From: Vagococcus hydrophili
GTDB lineage: Bacteria > Bacillota > Bacilli > Lactobacillales > Vagococcaceae
Assembly (NCBI RefSeq): GCF_011304195.1
Contig: NZ_CP049887.1
Coordinates: forward strand, 124,001 to 188,000
Length of the DNA: 64,000 bases
Direction of reading: 5' to 3'
The translations under genes and the position numbers were made by a program. How positions within the stretch are numbered: position 1 is the stretch's first letter; every line of letters begins with the position of its first letter. Shown here piece by piece: positions 10,640 to 18,811 of this stretch. The notes beneath the pieces are model-generated. The model searched no databases. It was not told the origin of the DNA and saw only the letters and a program-made list of their open reading frames with translations.

Positions 10640-10649
10640 TTTTATTTTG

Positions 10650-11825
10650 TTATAATTTGCCGATTCTCATAACATCTCTAGCAATGATTACTTCTTCATC
10701 TGTTGGAATAACTAATACTTTTACTCGGCTATTTCCTGTTTCAATAAATAATTCATCTTTTTTATTCTTTTCTTCATCTATCTCAACACCTAGATAAGTT
10801 AGATAATCCGTAATATTAGTTCTAACTCGAGATGAATGTTCACCAACTCCTGCGGTAAAGACTAACGTATCAAGTCCATTTAAATCAGCTGCATAGGCCC
10901 CAATATAATGGACGACTTGATGGACAAACACATCTATTGCCAGTTGAGCTCGTTCATCGCCTTCATCAGCAGCCTTCTCTATATCTCTATAGTCACTTGA
11001 AATACCTGACAAACCTAATAAACCTGATTCTTTATTCATAACATCTTTCATTTCTTGTGGAGTTAAATTCTCTTGCTCTTGAATAAAAGGTAGAATTTGT
11101 GGATCCAAATCTCCCGTACGAGTACCCATAACTAATCCCGCTAATGGTGTAAATCCCATGGATGAGTTAATTGATTGACCGTTTAGGATTGCTGAAACAC
11201 TGGCACCACTACCAATATGGCAAGTAATTGTTTTACTTCCTTTAGGATTTAGTTTAGCAGATTCTTCTGCTACGTATTGATGACTAGGACCATGGAACCC
11301 ATAACGTCTGATACCATATTTCTCATAATATTTATAAGGTAAAGCATACATATAATTTTTCTCAGGAATCGTATGGTGATAAGACGTATCAAAAATCGCA
11401 ACTTGTTTTGTATTAGGTAGAACTTTTTTGAATGAGCGTATTCCAATTAAATTAACTGGATTGTGTAATGGAGACAACATTCCCAGCTCTCCGATTCGCT
11501 CTTCTACAACTTCATCAATCAACGTTGCATCTGCATAATACGTTCCCCCATGTGATATTCGATGGCCCACACCTTCAATTTCATCAAACGAAGCAATCAT
11601 TTTTTCGTTAATTAAAACCTCTAGTAATAAGTTAACTGCCTGTTCATGATTCAATATCTCTAATTCTCTTGAAGCTTTAGTCCCTTCATGTTTATATGAA
11701 AAATTAGCATTCTTAAAACCAATTCTCTCAAAAGAACCTTCAACCAATACATGCTCTTCTGGCATTTCAAAGAGTTTAAATTTTAATGAAGAGCTACCTG
11801 AATTAATTGCCATTATTTTTGTCAT
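10650..11825 (-). CDS. ackA: Acetate/propionate kinase (PduW position)
   Basis: This 391-residue acetokinase-family enzyme makes ATP from acyl phosphate and ADP. Family signatures are NSGSSSLKF near the N-terminus, HTSYHHT-like (FDTSYHHTIPEK), CHIGSGAS and TRTGDLDPQ. As the last gene of the pdu operon it occupies the PduW position and would convert PduL-made propionyl phosphate to propionate plus ATP. Sequence alone does not separate acetate from propionate preference, and it could also be the general AckA of the cell. The terminator follows at once. Confidence 0.9.
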   Translation of the reverse strand: MTKIMAINSGSSSLKFKLFEMPEEHVLVEGSFERIGFKNANFSYKHEGTKASRELEILNHEQAVNLLLEVLINEKMIASFDEIEGVGHRISHGGTYYADATLIDEVVEERIGELGMLSPLHNPVNLIGIRSFKKVLPNTKQVAIFDTSYHHTIPEKNYMYALPYKYYEKYGIRRYGFHGPSHQYVAEESAKLNPKGSKTITCHIGSGASVSAILNGQSINSSMGFTPLAGLVMGTRTGDLDPQILPFIQEQENLTPQEMKDVMNKESGLLGLSGISSDYRDIEKAADEGDERAQLAIDVFVHQVVHYIGAYAADLNGLDTLVFTAGVGEHSSRVRTNITDYLTYLGVEIDEEKNKKDELFIETGNSRVKVLVIPTDEEVIIARDVMRIGKL

Positions 11826-11846
11826 ATTTTTCTTCCTCTCTTTGAC

Positions 11847-12554
11847 TTAGGCAAGCAACGTGAATAGTAAAGTTGCTAGAATCGCACCTACAATTGGACC
11901 TACAATTGGTACCCAGGCATAACTCATATTTGCGTCACCTTTATTTGGAATTGGTAAAATAGCATAAACCAATCTAGGGCTAAAATCACGACACGGATTT
12001 AACGCGTATCCTGTGGTTGATCCTAACGCTAACCCAACTGATGTAATGACTAATCCAACAATCAAGGGTTTTAATCCTTCAGTAAAATTACCTAAATTCA
12101 ACAAAATAAAAACAAAGAAAAAAGTAGCAATCATTTCACTTAAAAAATTAAATAATTTATTCGGTATTGCTGGACCTGACCCAAAAATACCAATATGATT
12201 GCCATCTTCTTCGGATGTCGCTTCTTTAAAATGCGGATAATAATGAATAGCAATGATGATTGCTCCCACAAATGCACCTAAAAACTGAGCAATAATATAA
12301 CCAATCACTTTTTCCTTAGCAAATAAACCGGATAGTGAAAAAGCAATTGTTACAGCTGGATTTAAATGAGCTTCTGACCCCAAAAAGCCAGCAACATAAA
12401 CACCAAAAGCTACAGCGAGCCCCCAACCAAAGCAAATATACAACCAGTTTGAACCTTTAGCATAAGCTTTTTTTAAGTTAACACTGGCACCTAAACCAAT
12501 ACCTAAAACAATTAACACCATCGTACCAATAAATTCAGCAATATATTCTTGCAT
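11847..12554 (-). CDS. pduF: Glycerol/propanediol facilitator (MIP family, PduF-like)
   Basis: This 235-residue six-span aquaglyceroporin would admit 1,2-propanediol or glycerol by diffusion. The first pore motif is canonical (HLNPAVTIAFS). The second reads LNPCRDFSPR, that is NPC instead of the usual NPA, but keeps the following Arg-Asp typical of glycerol facilitators. It lies 21 bases from ackA and 20 from pduQ in the same operon, which supports substrate uptake for the diol dehydratase. Confidence 0.88.
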   Translation of the reverse strand: MQEYIAEFIGTMVLIVLGIGLGASVNLKKAYAKGSNWLYICFGWGLAVAFGVYVAGFLGSEAHLNPAVTIAFSLSGLFAKEKVIGYIIAQFLGAFVGAIIIAIHYYPHFKEATSEEDGNHIGIFGSGPAIPNKLFNFLSEMIATFFFVFILLNLGNFTEGLKPLIVGLVITSVGLALGSTTGYALNPCRDFSPRLVYAILPIPNKGDANMSYAWVPIVGPIVGAILATLLFTLLA

Positions 12555-12574
12555 GTATAAACTCCTTATTATGT

Positions 12575-13693
12575 TTATTTAATTATTTTTTTAACTATTT
12601 CTTTTAATTCATTATCAGAAGGAACAATAGGATTTCCTGGAAATGTTCCATCTTCTTTAGCATGATCAACAATCCAATCAAGATTACTTAATATCTCTTT
12701 TTCAGGGATACCAAATTCAACTAATGTTTTAGGACAATTCATAACTTTCATCATTTTGAAAATATGTTTTTCCATTCTCTTGATTTGCATTTGATCACTT
12801 AAACTAGCTGACCCGATACCAGACTTTTTGATTGCTTCAGCGTACTTTTTAGCGACTTTATCATCTTGTCCATTAAAAGCAATAATATGCGGTAACAACA
12901 TAGCATTAGCTAGACCATGTGGCACATGAAACTTAGCCCCTAATTGATGGGCCAATGAATGACAAATTCCTAACCCTGCCATATTAAATGCTAAGCCTGC
13001 TTCACAAGAAGCTTCATGTATGTTTTGTCTAAGATTTAAATCTTCTCCATGATCATAAGCTAATGTTAATTGGTTAGAAATAACATCAATCGCTTTTTCT
13101 GCCATAGCATCTGTAAATAAATCGCTATCTTTTGCTACTAGGGCTTCTAAAGCATGAGTTAACACATCCAAACCAGAATAAGCTGTCACACTTTTAGGGG
13201 AACTAACAACCAAAGTTGGATCTAACAAAGCAATATCTGGTGTTAAATGATCCTTAATAATCGGAAATTTAACACCATTTTTTGTATCAGATACGACTGC
13301 TGTATTAGTTACTTCTGAACCTGTCCCACTTGTTGTTGGGATAGCAATAAAACTGACAATTGGTTCGTTGGTTAGTTTTTCAGAAAAATAACGAATCGCT
13401 TTGGCTGTATCGATTGCTGAACCCCCACCAATACCAATCATGACAGTTGGTTTAAACAGTTTAAAAACTTCGACACCTGCCATAATATTATCTAACGGTG
13501 GATCAGGTTTAACATCAGAAAATATTTCTACTTGATTACTAGTTGAAATTTTTTCTTGAATTCTTTTTAAACTATCTGTACCTGGTAAAAATGAATCACA
13601 CACCATTAATATTCGTTGATTCGCAAGTTGCTTTAAGATATCTAAACTATCCACACCTGAATAAATTTTTGTTGGTATGATAAATTGATTCAT
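12575..13693 (-). CDS. pduQ: Iron-containing 1-propanol dehydrogenase PduQ
   Basis: This 372-residue group III alcohol dehydrogenase shows the cofactor motif GIGGGSAIDTAKA and the metal-ligand region GICHSLAHQLGAKFHVPHG with conserved His residues. In the Pdu pathway it reduces propionaldehyde to 1-propanol inside the microcompartment and regenerates NAD+ for PduP. It starts 2 bases after the pduP stop, so translation is coupled. Position and family agree; a general ethanol dehydrogenase role is less likely in this context. Confidence 0.9.
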   Translation of the reverse strand: MNQFIIPTKIYSGVDSLDILKQLANQRILMVCDSFLPGTDSLKRIQEKISTSNQVEIFSDVKPDPPLDNIMAGVEVFKLFKPTVMIGIGGGSAIDTAKAIRYFSEKLTNEPIVSFIAIPTTSGTGSEVTNTAVVSDTKNGVKFPIIKDHLTPDIALLDPTLVVSSPKSVTAYSGLDVLTHALEALVAKDSDLFTDAMAEKAIDVISNQLTLAYDHGEDLNLRQNIHEASCEAGLAFNMAGLGICHSLAHQLGAKFHVPHGLANAMLLPHIIAFNGQDDKVAKKYAEAIKKSGIGSASLSDQMQIKRMEKHIFKMMKVMNCPKTLVEFGIPEKEILSNLDWIVDHAKEDGTFPGNPIVPSDNELKEIVKKIIK

Positions 13694-13694
13694 T

Positions 13695-15107
13695 TTAGTC
13701 CCTCCAAACTCTCATAGAAAATCCTTCTGGTGAATTTAAACGACGACGACGTGTAAACGTCTTAGCAGTTGTCGTTCCTTCTCCAGTTGGGGTAGAAATA
13801 GTTAAAGCTGACGCTCCTGTGAATCCGACACCTGTTCCAGAAAAAGTTGGACCGTTCACAACGAAAATTGATGTGTTCATTCTGTGAGCTGCTTTATTTA
13901 TGTTCACAAGATTTCCTGAATGGATTGATGCTGTATGATGATTGTTCCCTTCGACTTCTAAAGCAGTCGCTAGCATATCATCAAAATCTCTGGCACATAC
14001 AACTGGTACAATCGGCATTAACATTTCTTTAACCACTAAGTCGTGATCTTTAGATGTTTCTAAGATAATTAATTTAGGCTGTCCAGAATAAGAGATTTTA
14101 GCACTATCCAAAATGAATTGAGCGTCTTTTCCTATGAAATCACGACTTGGTGTTCCTTTTTCTGTAATCGTCATCTCTGTTAAGGTTTCAATATCTTTTG
14201 AATTTGTAACTAAGAAAGCTCCTTCTTTTTCCATTAAGCGAATTAATTCATCCTTAATTGGTTGTTCAGCAACGACTTCTTTTTCTGCTGTACAAAGAAT
14301 ATTGTTATCGAATGCTGCTGATTCAACAATATTTTTAGCTGCTAAAGAAATATTAGCTGTTCTATCTACCATTGCTGGTGGATTTCCTGCTCCTGCTCCA
14401 ATCGCTTTTTTACCACTAATCATGGCTTGGTGAACCACTCCAGGACCACCTGTTACAACTAAAGCTGCAATATCAGGATGAACCATCATTTCTTGAGCTG
14501 CTTCAATAGAAGGTTTTTCGATTGTTACAACCAGATTTTTCAATCCTACTGCTGATTCAATAAACTCGTTACATTTTTCAACTGCCCAACGAGAAATATT
14601 TTTAGCTCCTGGATGGACACTAAAATAAACTGTGTTTCCACCGGCTAACATCATAATCGCATTGGCTATAACTGTTTCAACAGGATTCGTACTTGGTGTC
14701 ACTGCACCGATAACACCAAATGGTGCGTATTCATACATAATCAATCCACCATCACCCGTTTGGATTTCTGATGTTAAGTCTTCTGTTCCTGGCGTATTAT
14801 ATAAAGCATTTTCTAATTTTTTGATTTTGGCTTCTTTCGTACCCATTCCTGTTTCAATCAAAATTTCAGAAGCAATATGATCAAGTAAAGGAGTAAATCC
14901 TTCTTTTAAACTTTCAATCACTTTGTCCCGAGTTTCCATTGAACAATCAACAAAAATTTCTTGGGCTGCTTTTGCTGCTAAAACTGCTTCATTAACAGTT
15001 TTAAATACCCCTTTATCACCTGTTGAATGATTAATAATTTCAGTTGATTCATTATTATTAAGTTCTTCTGCTAATATTTTTCTTATTTGTTCTTCTAAAG
15101 TTGACAT
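13695..15107 (-). CDS. pduP: CoA-acylating propionaldehyde dehydrogenase PduP
   Basis: This 470-residue aldehyde dehydrogenase converts propionaldehyde, CoA and NAD+ to propionyl-CoA. The catalytic Cys lies in FDNNILCTAEKE. The first 18 residues (MSTLEEQIRKILAEELNN) form the short amphipathic helix that targets PduP to the compartment lumen. The C-terminus FTRRRRLNSPEGFSMRVWRD is typical of the PduP/EutE group. Its start overlaps the preceding gene by 13 bases. Confidence 0.94.
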   Translation of the reverse strand: MSTLEEQIRKILAEELNNNESTEIINHSTGDKGVFKTVNEAVLAAKAAQEIFVDCSMETRDKVIESLKEGFTPLLDHIASEILIETGMGTKEAKIKKLENALYNTPGTEDLTSEIQTGDGGLIMYEYAPFGVIGAVTPSTNPVETVIANAIMMLAGGNTVYFSVHPGAKNISRWAVEKCNEFIESAVGLKNLVVTIEKPSIEAAQEMMVHPDIAALVVTGGPGVVHQAMISGKKAIGAGAGNPPAMVDRTANISLAAKNIVESAAFDNNILCTAEKEVVAEQPIKDELIRLMEKEGAFLVTNSKDIETLTEMTITEKGTPSRDFIGKDAQFILDSAKISYSGQPKLIILETSKDHDLVVKEMLMPIVPVVCARDFDDMLATALEVEGNNHHTASIHSGNLVNINKAAHRMNTSIFVVNGPTFSGTGVGFTGASALTISTPTGEGTTTAKTFTRRRRLNSPEGFSMRVWRD

Positions 15108-15595
15108 GATGATTCTCCTTTTAAAAATGTTCTAACTGCTGTTTCACAGATTTCTTGATCCTCTGATACTTTTCCACCACTGACACCAATTGCACCAATT
15201 ATTTTCTCTTGATAAAAAATTGGAATGCCACCAGCAAACGTTACGAGTTTTCCGTCCATCATCGTTTCTATTTGATAAAGTTCACCATTTGGTTGCGTTT
15301 CTTTATTTAAATCTTTCGTTTCTGCTTGCATAAGTAACGCCGATAAAGCCTTTTTAGGTGCTAATGTTAGACTAACCAGTTTTGCATCTTCCATTCGGTA
15401 AAACATTCTAGGATTACCAGAAAGATCACTAATACAAATAGTTACTGGAACCTCTATTTCTCGAGCTTTACTTTCAGCTACATCAATGGTTTTTTGTAAG
15501 TTTTCTTTACTGAATAAGGCTTCTGATTGAATCGTTATTAACGCCTTTTCAACAAGTTTATCTATATTATTCAACAGACTCACTCTCTTTCTCAT
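15095..15595 (-). CDS. PduO C-terminal-type (HbpS/GlcG-like) protein
   Basis: This 166-residue HbpS/GlcG-family protein has the typical GGIPIFYQEKIIGAIGVSGG segment near its end. In Salmonella this domain is fused to the C-terminus of PduO and can bind haem; here it is a separate gene. It overlaps the pduO stop by 29 bases if the ATG at 15595 is used. A GTG four codons later is an alternative start, and the Shine-Dalgarno is not decisive. Its exact function in the compartment is unknown; help with cobalamin reduction or adenosylation is a guess. Confidence 0.85.
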   Translation of the reverse strand: MRKRVSLLNNIDKLVEKALITIQSEALFSKENLQKTIDVAESKAREIEVPVTICISDLSGNPRMFYRMEDAKLVSLTLAPKKALSALLMQAETKDLNKETQPNGELYQIETMMDGKLVTFAGGIPIFYQEKIIGAIGVSGGKVSEDQEICETAVRTFLKGESSCQL

Positions 15596-16151
15596 AGTAT
15601 CGACGCACTATTTCCGTTACTCTTGCTTCTTGTCTCTCAAAATGATCTTCATCTCTTGCCAAAATATATAAACAATCAGAAAGACGATTAACATATTGTA
15701 AAATTTCTGGACGGATTTCTTCTTCTTCAGAAAGGGCTACTAACATTCTTTCACCCCGCCTACAAACTGCACGCCCTTGATGTAAATGAGCACCCGCAAG
15801 ACTTGTACCAGGTAAAATGAACGTTGTAATTTTTGGTAATTTTTCTGTGTACTCATCAATTTTTTTTTCCAATTCTTTGATATCAGAAATAGAAATTTGT
15901 TCACTCTTATTTTGAAATTTTTGTTGATTGACTGTTGCTATTTCTCCTGAAAGTTGAAACATTTTATATTGTAAATGAATTAAAAATTCTTTATTTTCTT
16001 GGTTTTGACAGAACTTTTCAGCGATACTTATACACGTATTACACTCATCAAAAGTTCCATAAGTATCCACTCTTGTGGAATACTTTTTCACTCGTTGACC
16101 ATCAAAAAGACTTGTCGTTCCCTTGTCACCTGTCTTTGTATAAATAGACAT
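15567..16151 (-). CDS. pduO: ATP:cob(I)alamin adenosyltransferase PduO
   Basis: This PduO-type adenosyltransferase of about 194 residues makes the adenosylcobalamin cofactor of the diol dehydratase. The family N-terminus SIYTKTGDKGTTSLFDG and the motifs RRGERMLVAL and VNRLSDCLYILAR are present. I start at the ATG at 16151, which begins exactly at the family N-terminus; a longer frame to 16208 would add unrelated residues overlapping pduN. Only the enzymatic domain is here, followed by a separate HbpS-type gene. Confidence 0.93.
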   Translation of the reverse strand: MSIYTKTGDKGTTSLFDGQRVKKYSTRVDTYGTFDECNTCISIAEKFCQNQENKEFLIHLQYKMFQLSGEIATVNQQKFQNKSEQISISDIKELEKKIDEYTEKLPKITTFILPGTSLAGAHLHQGRAVCRRGERMLVALSEEEEIRPEILQYVNRLSDCLYILARDEDHFERQEARVTEIVRRYYEKESESVE

Positions 16152-16170
16152 TTTTAACACAACCTCTTCT

Positions 16171-16443
16171 TTACTTGTTAAATCGATCAATAATACCAAC
16201 GATGGCACAATCTACAACATCTCTTCCTTGAGATATTTCTTTATTTGGTTTTCTAGCACCTGCACCTTTGACTAAAAGGACATATTCGCCAATCCCTGCA
16301 CCTACTGTATCAGTCGCAACTTCTTCATAACGAATGGCTTCTTTATCACTATTAATTTGTTGGACAATCATCATCTTTTTTCCAATTAGTGACTGATCTT
16401 TTTGACTCGCTTCAATAGAGCCAATTACTTTTCCCATATACAT
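16171..16443 (-). CDS. pduN: Microcompartment vertex protein PduN (EutN/CcmL family)
   Basis: This 90-residue EutN/CcmL-family protein has the typical opening MGKVIGSIEASQKDQSL and the GAGIGEYVLLVKGAGAR strand region. Pentamers of this family cap the vertices of the polyhedral shell. The start at 16443 lies inside pduM (19-base overlap). One vertex protein per operon is the normal count. Confidence 0.92.
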   Translation of the reverse strand: MYMGKVIGSIEASQKDQSLIGKKMMIVQQINSDKEAIRYEEVATDTVGAGIGEYVLLVKGAGARKPNKEISQGRDVVDCAIVGIIDRFNK

Positions 16444-16937
16444 GATTGGTTTGACCTTTCTATCACTTGTATTTTTTTTCTTTTAATTAACTCCAACGCT
16501 TCGCCTGTGATCTTTTGGTGATTTAGTTTCACTAGATAACTACTTTCTAATAAACCAACAATCATTGATCTCGTTATCATACTCTCTTGAAAAGCATGAA
16601 CTTCACAAGTTGAAATGATAAAATTGATCGGCCACCCAGTTAGCATCTTCCAAGGAATAAAAGGTAAAATAAACTGATTTATTTCAAAATAAAATACCGT
16701 TTGATAAGATATACCGGTTAAAATCCAATCTATCCAAGGTGTTTTTTCACATCTATATAAGTCATTCATTAACTGAATGGATACACCATTAAATTCAACC
16801 CTTCGATAATTTTTGAAAATCGAAGAATCTGGAGAAGCATTTATCTGACCATAATGTTGATAAGAAAAAACTGTTTTAGCTGTTTCTCTAGCTATTAATT
16901 TTTCTTTAATCAACTGGACTAGTTTTTCCTCATCCAT
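16425..16937 (-). CDS. pduM: Microcompartment assembly protein PduM
   Basis: This 170-residue protein is assigned mainly by position, between pduL and pduN, and by its size and general features, which match PduM. Salmonella PduM is a structural component needed for proper compartments. The first 17 residues, MDEEKLVQLIKEKLIAR, form an amphipathic helix resembling a targeting peptide. No catalytic motif is visible. It is weakly conserved in the family, so the call is good but not certain. Confidence 0.75.
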   Translation of the reverse strand: MDEEKLVQLIKEKLIARETAKTVFSYQHYGQINASPDSSIFKNYRRVEFNGVSIQLMNDLYRCEKTPWIDWILTGISYQTVFYFEINQFILPFIPWKMLTGWPINFIISTCEVHAFQESMITRSMIVGLLESSYLVKLNHQKITGEALELIKRKKIQVIERSNQSCIWEK

Positions 16938-17041
16938 AGTGAATCTCCTTAATTTTTTAATCCAAACACAACACCATAAACCAAATATATTAGATATTTT
17001 GACAACGATCTCTACAATTTTTTAGTTTATGGTGCTCTTTT

Positions 17042-17665
17042 TTACTCTTTCACTAATGTCGCAATGCATCCTTTCCCTACATTTGCTGCATTTGCTTCAT
17101 CTGTATCAATGTGCATCTCTAAAACAAATTTAGGATCAGGACGAACGATGACATCATCAAAGATTGTTCTTCTACCCTCTGACTCAACTGAAACTTTTAC
17201 TACCTGGCCTTTTTTTACGTCTAACATTTCAGCGTCTTTTTCACTCATGTGAATATGACGTTTTGCCGCAATGGCTCCTTGAATTTCTATTTGAGCTTCT
17301 TTTGTTTTAACAATGACACTTGGAGTACCGTCCAAGTCACCCGACATTCTAATCGGAACATTAACACCGATTTGTCTCGCCTCTGTTTTAGATAACTCAA
17401 CTTGAGATCGTTTTCTACATGGACCTAAGATGCGAACGTTATTAATTTCACCCTTAGGGCCTAAAATTGTTACTGTTTGATTAGATGCAAATTCTCCTGG
17501 TTGTTTTAAAGGTACTTTAACTGTCATTTCTTGACCTGGAAATAACGTATCAAAATCAGATTGCGTTAAATGAATATGATGATTAGATACACCGATTGGA
17601 ATTTTAGGTTGCATTTCTTCTTCAATTATTCTTTTTACTAGCTCTCTTAACTCTGTTTCATTCAT
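17042..17665 (-). CDS. pduL: Phosphate propanoyltransferase PduL
   Basis: This 207-residue enzyme converts propionyl-CoA and phosphate to propionyl phosphate and recycles CoA inside the compartment. The zinc-binding His motifs SNHHIHL, KRHIHM and EMHIDTDEAN of the two PduL domains are present. The N-terminus MNETELRELVKRIIEEEM is an amphipathic lumen-targeting helix as in other PduL proteins. A gap of about 100 bases to pduM is AT-rich without a clear site. Confidence 0.95.
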   Translation of the reverse strand: MNETELRELVKRIIEEEMQPKIPIGVSNHHIHLTQSDFDTLFPGQEMTVKVPLKQPGEFASNQTVTILGPKGEINNVRILGPCRKRSQVELSKTEARQIGVNVPIRMSGDLDGTPSVIVKTKEAQIEIQGAIAAKRHIHMSEKDAEMLDVKKGQVVKVSVESEGRRTIFDDVIVRPDPKFVLEMHIDTDEANAANVGKGCIATLVKE

Positions 17666-17687
17666 GTTTTATCCTGACTTTCTTTGA

Positions 17688-17963
17688 CTATTTTTTTTCT
17701 GGTAAAATACTTTCTACATCTGTATGAGGACGAGGAATCACGTAAGAAGCAAATACTTCGCCGACTGATTCTGCTGCACTAGTTCCAGCATCAACTGCAG
17801 CTTTTACTGCACCTACATCACCACGAACCATAACAGTTACAAGACCTGAACCAATTTTTTCTGTTCCTACTAACGTAACATTTGCTGCTTTAACCATTGC
17901 ATCTGCTGCTTCAATAGCTCCTACTAAACCTTTTGTTTCGATCATTCCTAATGCGTTATTCAT
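17688..17963 (-). CDS. pduJ: Microcompartment shell protein PduJ
   Basis: This 91-residue single-BMC-domain protein forms shell hexamers ([19 protein letters not shown], later [17 protein letters not shown] and [10 protein letters not shown]). It is very close to PduA of the same operon, as usual for the PduA/PduJ pair. GGAGGA precedes the ATG. It is likely one of the most abundant facets of the shell. Confidence 0.95.
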   Translation of the reverse strand: MNNALGMIETKGLVGAIEAADAMVKAANVTLVGTEKIGSGLVTVMVRGDVGAVKAAVDAGTSAAESVGEVFASYVIPRPHTDVESILPEKK

Positions 17964-17978
17964 AATAAATTCCTCCGA

Positions 17979-18473
17979 TTATTTTATAGTTTCTTCTTTT
18001 AATTCTGCATAGTGTGAACATTCTTTTCTTGGTTCACCTTTTTTTCTCTTACAATCTGAATCTTTACATAAATTACACGTGTAGCCATCACTTTCTACTT
18101 CTTTTTCTAATGAAGTAATCGTATGAACTGCTTCACTTATTTCTGTTGTCTCAATAATTTCTTCAGATTTTAATTCTGATTTATTGGTACTAGTGTCCAG
18201 TTCATTTTCTAACCAAATCTCTAAACCATCACCTAAACGAGGAATAACTTTTGAAGCTATGTATGCTTGATCTTTTTTAGCTACTGTGACACCTGATTCA
18301 ACCGCTGCATTTACCGCTCCCACATCGCCTAAAACTTTCACAGTTAACCACCCTGCACCTTTAGCTTTTTCAATTCCAATAACTGTCACGTCAGCAGTTT
18401 TTACCATTACATCAGAAATATTAACAGCACAAGCAAACCCAACGACTTCTATCATACCCAAAGCTCGATTCAT
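17979..18473 (-). CDS. pduK: Shell protein PduK with C-terminal Cys cluster
   Basis: This 164-residue protein has one BMC domain (about residues 1-90), an acidic linker and a C-terminal Cys-rich tail reading CNLCKDSDCKRKKGEPRKEC (C-x2-C-x4-C-x9-C). PduK of other species also carries such a tail, with possible metal or Fe-S binding. It is probably a minor shell subunit. It lies 15 bases from pduJ and 11 from pduH. Confidence 0.9.
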   Translation of the reverse strand: MNRALGMIEVVGFACAVNISDVMVKTADVTVIGIEKAKGAGWLTVKVLGDVGAVNAAVESGVTVAKKDQAYIASKVIPRLGDGLEIWLENELDTSTNKSELKSEEIIETTEISEAVHTITSLEKEVESDGYTCNLCKDSDCKRKKGEPRKECSHYAELKEETIK

Positions 18474-18484
18474 TTTTTCACATC

Positions 18485-18811
18485 CTATACATCTAATTTA
18501 AACGGAATACATTTTACTAGCCGTGCTGCATTTTGACCAAGAATCATCATTGACTCTGGCTCATTAGTAACAACAAATAAAGGTTCCTGTTCTGGGAGAT
18601 TCTTAAAGTGAAGAACTACTTTTTTTTCATCAACAGAAATACCTACTCCTAAGGGTGATTTAATCGCTTGTTCAAACGCCGCACTGATTAATTCTTTTCG
18701 AGTCGACTCCCTTGTCTCACTAGGTATTCCTTCCTCTTCCATACCATACAGCAAATAATCGATATCAATTGATGGTGTCATTTTTGTTACATAGATTGTT
18801 GGTCTATTCAT
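18485..18811 (-). CDS. pduH: Diol dehydratase reactivase small subunit PduH
   Basis: This roughly 108-residue protein is the small subunit of the chaperone that removes damaged cobalamin from the diol dehydratase. The start at 18811 (MNRPTIYVTKMTPSID) is preferred; it overlaps the pduG stop by 8 bases, the usual coupling. Its fold relates to the beta subunit of the dehydratase. Genes pduG and pduH are adjacent in all pdu operons. Confidence 0.9.
   Translation of the reverse strand: MNRPTIYVTKMTPSIDIDYLLYGMEEEGIPSETRESTRKELISAAFEQAIKSPLGVGISVDEKKVVLHFKNLPEQEPLFVVTNEPESMMILGQNAARLVKCIPFKLDV

Noticed and set aside
15095-16151. A frameshift splitting one fused pduO gene into two
   Set aside because: The first frame ends after a complete adenosyltransferase and the second has its own start and a complete HbpS-type domain with a 29-base overlap. 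Separate genes are a plausible native arrangement.
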